NCBI RefSeq assembly: GCF_016342705.1
Contig: NZ_JAEINV010000018.1
Coordinates: 1-64,000 of the forward strand
DNA: 64,000 nucleotides
From: Lutibacter sp.
GTDB taxonomy: Bacteria; Bacteroidota; Bacteroidia; Flavobacteriales; Flavobacteriaceae
Direction of reading: 5' to 3'
The notes beneath the pieces were generated by a model, which was not told where the DNA came from, searched no databases, and saw only the letters and a list, made by a program, of their open reading frames with translations. Of the stretch, positions 61,261-64,000 are shown in pieces (within the stretch, counting starts at the first letter, position 1; the number at the start of each line of letters is the position of its first letter). The position numbers and the translations under genes are program-made.

Positions 61261-62619
61261 ATGAAATTAACATTTTTAGGTGGAGCTGGAACAGTAACTG
61301 GATCAAAAATAGTATTAGAAGCCAATTATACTAAAATTATGATTGACTGTGGTTTGTTTCAAGGATTAAAAGATTTAAGAGAAAAAAACTGGGAAAAACT
61401 GCCAATAAATTTAGCTGAATTAGATTTTGTAATTCTAACCCACGCACATTTAGACCATTGCGGTTATTTACCTGTTTTGGTAAAAGAAGGTTTTAAAGGA
61501 AAAATTTATTGTACAAAACCAACCAAAGATTTAACAAAAATTATTTTATTAGATAGTGGTAAAATTCAAGAAGAAGATGCCAGAAGAGCCAATGAATATA
61601 ATTATTCTAATCATAGCCCTGCAAAACCACTTTATACAGTTGATGATGCTAAAATAGCCGTTAGTAAAATTGAAACTATTGACTTTGACAATTGGTTTAT
61701 TGTTAACGATTCCATTAAATTTAAATTTTTAAATAGCGGACATATTTTAGGAAGTGCAATTGCTATTGTAGAAATTGATGGAAAAACTGTTGTTTTTTCT
61801 GGAGATCTTGGTAGAAAAAAACCAATTCTTTTAGAACAGTATGAATATATTGAACAAGCAGATTATTTAGTTGTTGAGTCTACCTACGGAAATAGAATTC
61901 ACGAAACAATGTCTATTGAAGATGAATTACTTGAATACATAACTAGAACATTTCTAAAAAAAGGAATTTTAGTGATACCATCATTTTCTGTTGAAAGAGC
62001 TCAGGAAATAATTTACTTATTAAGTAAATTAAAAAAACAAAAACTACTTCCAAACATTCCTATTTATTTGGATAGCCCAATGGGTGTTAATGCTACCGAA
62101 ATTTATTTTAAGCATAAAAACAACCATAAACTAACCGATGAAGACATAAATGACATGTTATCTACAGTTCATTTGATAAGTGAGATAGAAGAATCTAAAG
62201 CAATAGTAAATGATACAAACCCAAAAATTGTAATTGCTGGAAGCGGCATGATTACTGGAGGAAGAGTACTTCATTATTTAGATAAACTAATTTCTGACAG
62301 TAAAAACAGTGTGCTCATTGTTGGTTTTCAAGCCGAAGGAACTAGAGGAAGATCCCTGCTAGCTGGAGATAAAGAAGTGAAGTTTTTTGGAGAATATCAT
62401 CCAATTAAAGCAGATATCTTTAAAATAAATGCGTTTTCTGGTCATGCAGATCAAACCGAATTGTTAGATTGGCTTTCTCACTTTAAAAAACCACCAATTT
62501 TAACTTTTATAAATCACGGAGAACCACATCAAAGTCAAGCTTTTAGAACAAAAATAAAAACTGTTTTAAACTGGAATTGTACGGTTGCAAAGTTAAATAA
62601 TGAATATTATATAGATTAA
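61261..62619 (+). CDS. beta-CASP metallo-beta-lactamase RNase-like protein
   Basis: A 452-residue protein of the MBL-fold RNA-processing group (YSH1/CPSF73-like). Motif 2 is THAHLDHCGYLP; others are FSGDLG, the beta-CASP Asp/Glu in VVESTYGNR and SFSVERAQE, SGMITGGR, and FSGHADQTELLDW at the end. It probably cuts RNA in the cytoplasm with two zinc ions. It is distinct from RNase J, lacking its C-terminal domain. Single gene. Confidence 0.93.
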   Translation: MKLTFLGGAGTVTGSKIVLEANYTKIMIDCGLFQGLKDLREKNWEKLPINLAELDFVILTHAHLDHCGYLPVLVKEGFKGKIYCTKPTKDLTKIILLDSGKIQEEDARRANEYNYSNHSPAKPLYTVDDAKIAVSKIETIDFDNWFIVNDSIKFKFLNSGHILGSAIAIVEIDGKTVVFSGDLGRKKPILLEQYEYIEQADYLVVESTYGNRIHETMSIEDELLEYITRTFLKKGILVIPSFSVERAQEIIYLLSKLKKQKLLPNIPIYLDSPMGVNATEIYFKHKNNHKLTDEDINDMLSTVHLISEIEESKAIVNDTNPKIVIAGSGMITGGRVLHYLDKLISDSKNSVLIVGFQAEGTRGRSLLAGDKEVKFFGEYHPIKADIFKINAFSGHADQTELLDWLSHFKKPPILTFINHGEPHQSQAFRTKIKTVLNWNCTVAKLNNEYYID

Positions 62620-62631
62620 AATTAATCCAAA

Positions 62632-63207
62632 CTAATTAAACCAAATAGTAAAATATTTAACCTTAGCATTATCTGGTATTTGTTCAACAGAAATTTCTTC
62701 TCTACTAAAACCATTTAATCCTAAATCTTTTTTATCAATAGATATTGTTGCATTTAATTCATCAATAAATAAGGTTGCAGAAGTTAAGGTAGATTCTACT
62801 TTATTAATTAAATAATGTTCGTTAATTTCTTTAAAGGTAGACTTTAATGATATTCCCTTTTCTGTTTTATAGTTTGAATTAAATATCTGTATACTTTTTA
62901 TTGTAGAAGTTTCATCATTTAATTTTTCAGGTGAAATTTCTAATAATTTATCTCCATTTTTGGAGTATATTATGTATTCATCATCTTCATTTGAAAATAA
63001 ATTTTCTCGACTATTTGCAACAGAATCAAATAATTTTGATACAATTGAATCATTTTTAAAAATTACTGATAAATCTTTAATTTGGGTTTCTTTAGTTATA
63101 ACACCAACTTTCCCCTTTTCAATTGTAAAATTATTCTTTTTTGAACACTGAATACTTATTAAAGACACAAGAATAACTATAACTAAGAGCTTTTTATTAA
63201 CTAACAT
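62632..63207 (-). CDS. lipoprotein of unknown function
   Basis: A 191-residue protein with a lipoprotein signal (hydrophobic residues 7-19, then IQCSKK; Cys21). The mature part is acidic and beta/alpha mixed (GVITKETQIKDLSVIFKNDSIVSKLFD). I have seen similar short DUF1131-like proteins in Bacteroidota, but I cannot assign a family. Convergent with the beta-CASP gene, 12 bp between stops. Confidence 0.7.
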   Translation of the reverse strand: MLVNKKLLVIVILVSLISIQCSKKNNFTIEKGKVGVITKETQIKDLSVIFKNDSIVSKLFDSVANSRENLFSNEDDEYIIYSKNGDKLLEISPEKLNDETSTIKSIQIFNSNYKTEKGISLKSTFKEINEHYLINKVESTLTSATLFIDELNATISIDKKDLGLNGFSREEISVEQIPDNAKVKYFTIWFN

Positions 63208-63276
63208 TGATTGACTATATTTTTTAATTTCTTCTTTAAACGTATTTTTACACTAAATATTTAATAAAAATTTAAA

Positions 63277-64000
63277 TTAAATTACACGTTTTAAAATTCC
63301 TAAAATTCCGCGAATAAAAGTAGCACTAGTTACAACTTTTAAAATAGGATTCATTCGTGTACTTCTGCTTCTTGTAGAAGTTGATGTAGATTTATTTGCC
63401 TCTTTTTTTCTTTCCTCTACTTCTTCTTTCTCATTTATTTTTTCAATTTTTTCAGTTAAAATTTCAAACGCACTTTCTCTATCAATAATCTCATTATATT
63501 TATAATATAAACGAGAATTTTTAATCAGATCGTTTAATTCTTTATCTGTTAGAATATCCATTCTACTCATTGGAGCTCTTAACATTGTACAAGCCAATGG
63601 CGTTGGAATCCCTTTTTCATTTAATGCTGAAACAAAAGCTTCTCCAATTCCCATTTTAGTCAAAACTTCATCAACATCATAATATTCAGAACTTGGATAA
63701 TTTTCGGCAGCAAGCTTTATGGCTTTTCTATCTTTCGCAGTAAAAGCTCGCAATGCATGTTGCACTTTTAAACCTAATTGGCCTAATACATCATCTGGTA
63801 CATCATTCGGGTTTTGAGTTACAAAAAATAATCCAATTCCTTTAGAACGAATTAGTTTAACAATACTTTCAATTTGAGATAATAAAGCTTTTGAAGCTTC
63901 TTTAAAAATAAGATGAGCTTCATCTATAAAAATAACTAACTCAGGTTTTCCACTATCTCCTTGTTCTGGAAAAGTTGCATAAATTTCCGCTAATAATTGC
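63277..64000 (-). CDS. HerA-like (DUF853) ATPase, C-terminal part (partial)
   Basis: The frame runs off the right edge; about 240 residues are in the window. The Walker B region VIFIDEAHLIF is followed by KALLSQIESIVKLIRSKGIG and FFVTQNPNDVPDDVLGQLG, all typical of DUF853/HerA-type helicase-like ATPases, then VQHALRAFTAKDRKAIKLAAE. The last 60 residues have a coiled, charged stretch (EKIEKINEKEEVEERKKEANK) and a Ser/Arg/Thr-rich linker before a hydrophobic end. The Met at 63765 is internal, not a start. Role unknown; HerA proteins work in DNA end processing or in phage defence pairs, but the neighbours here do not suggest defence. Confidence 0.92.
   Translation of the reverse strand, partial: QLLAEIYATFPEQGDSGKPELVIFIDEAHLIFKEASKALLSQIESIVKLIRSKGIGLFFVTQNPNDVPDDVLGQLGLKVQHALRAFTAKDRKAIKLAAENYPSSEYYDVDEVLTKMGIGEAFVSALNEKGIPTPLACTMLRAPMSRMDILTDKELNDLIKNSRLYYKYNEIIDRESAFEILTEKIEKINEKEEVEERKKEANKSTSTSTRSRSTRMNPILKVVTSATFIRGILGILKRVI

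Noticed and set aside
1-64000. CRISPR arrays, tRNA, rRNA or intact transposase genes
   Set aside because: None were found on reading both strands. The repeats seen are short intergenic elements, not spacers with repeats.
63277-64000. HerA-like ATPase as part of a phage defence pair (for example with a Sir2 or nuclease gene)
   Set aside because: It belongs to the DUF853 branch and its visible neighbour is a lipoprotein, with no nuclease or Sir2 gene in the window. The other side is outside the window.

Overview
The window looks like chromosomal DNA of a member of the Flavobacteriaceae (Bacteroidota). The evidence is the very A+T-rich base composition, type IX secretion C-terminal sorting domains on two exported proteins, SusC-like use of carboxypeptidase-regulatory domains, -7 promoter elements of the Bacteroidota TAnnTTTG type, and near absence of Shine-Dalgarno sequences. 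No rRNA, tRNA, CRISPR array, prophage or intact insertion sequence was found. I cannot name the genus with confidence.

Layout. 1-2.1 kb: the end of an unknown gene, a small lipoprotein, an SRAP/YedK DNA-crosslink protein and a decayed DUF1566 gene fragment. 2.2-6.4 kb: a large T9SS-secreted protein flanked by a 21-bp direct repeat, followed by 1.3 kb of non-coding DNA holding a 22-bp-phased repeat array. 6.4-12.4 kb: an oligopeptide-type binding lipoprotein, a monooxygenase-like protein, mtaB, a MarC protein, a hydrolase, a lytic transglycosylase and a short DUF1456 protein. 12.4-24.8 kb: housekeeping genes (nitronate monooxygenase-like, T9SS subtilase, mnmA, D-Ala-D-Ala dipeptidase, cold shock protein, carbonic anhydrase, a haem-binding protein, purB, TerC, AI-2E-family permease). 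25.0-33.9 kb: an RND tripartite efflux operon continuing into a PII/CutA-like small protein, a DUF2892 membrane protein, a small exported His/Cys protein with an apparent ATT start, and a His-rich TonB-dependent receptor; together they suggest metal handling. 33.9-37.6 kb: a three-gene biotin-dependent carboxyltransferase locus resembling transcarboxylase. 38.2-41.5 kb: nucleobase uptake (UraA-type permease, AzgA-type permease, Tsx-like outer-membrane channel).

41.8-48.8 kb is the most unusual part: a soluble NAD(P)-linked [NiFe] hydrogenase locus (hoxF1, hoxF2, a hoxU-hoxY fusion, hoxH, hoxW) followed directly by a SulP transporter. There are two tandem hoxF paralogues. Both have changes in the nucleotide pocket, and the one nearest the hydrogenase genes is also changed in its FMN loop. 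The diaphorase iron-sulfur subunit and the hydrogenase small subunit are one polypeptide. HoxH keeps its Ni ligands and a cleavable tail, and the matching protease overlaps it, so the enzyme should be made and matured. No hyp genes lie in the window.

50.4-64 kb: YjbQ, LhgO-like oxidase, an MFS transporter, an M48 peptidase, a hydrolase, exported MsrB, a CoA-disulfide reductase/rhodanese fusion, ffh, folD, a cupin, a beta-CASP nuclease, a lipoprotein and the C-terminal part of a HerA-like ATPase that runs off the window. Two dispersed palindromic repeats (23.6 and 60.7 kb) and one structured element inside the RND operon (27.4 kb) are repetitive or RNA-like sequences.
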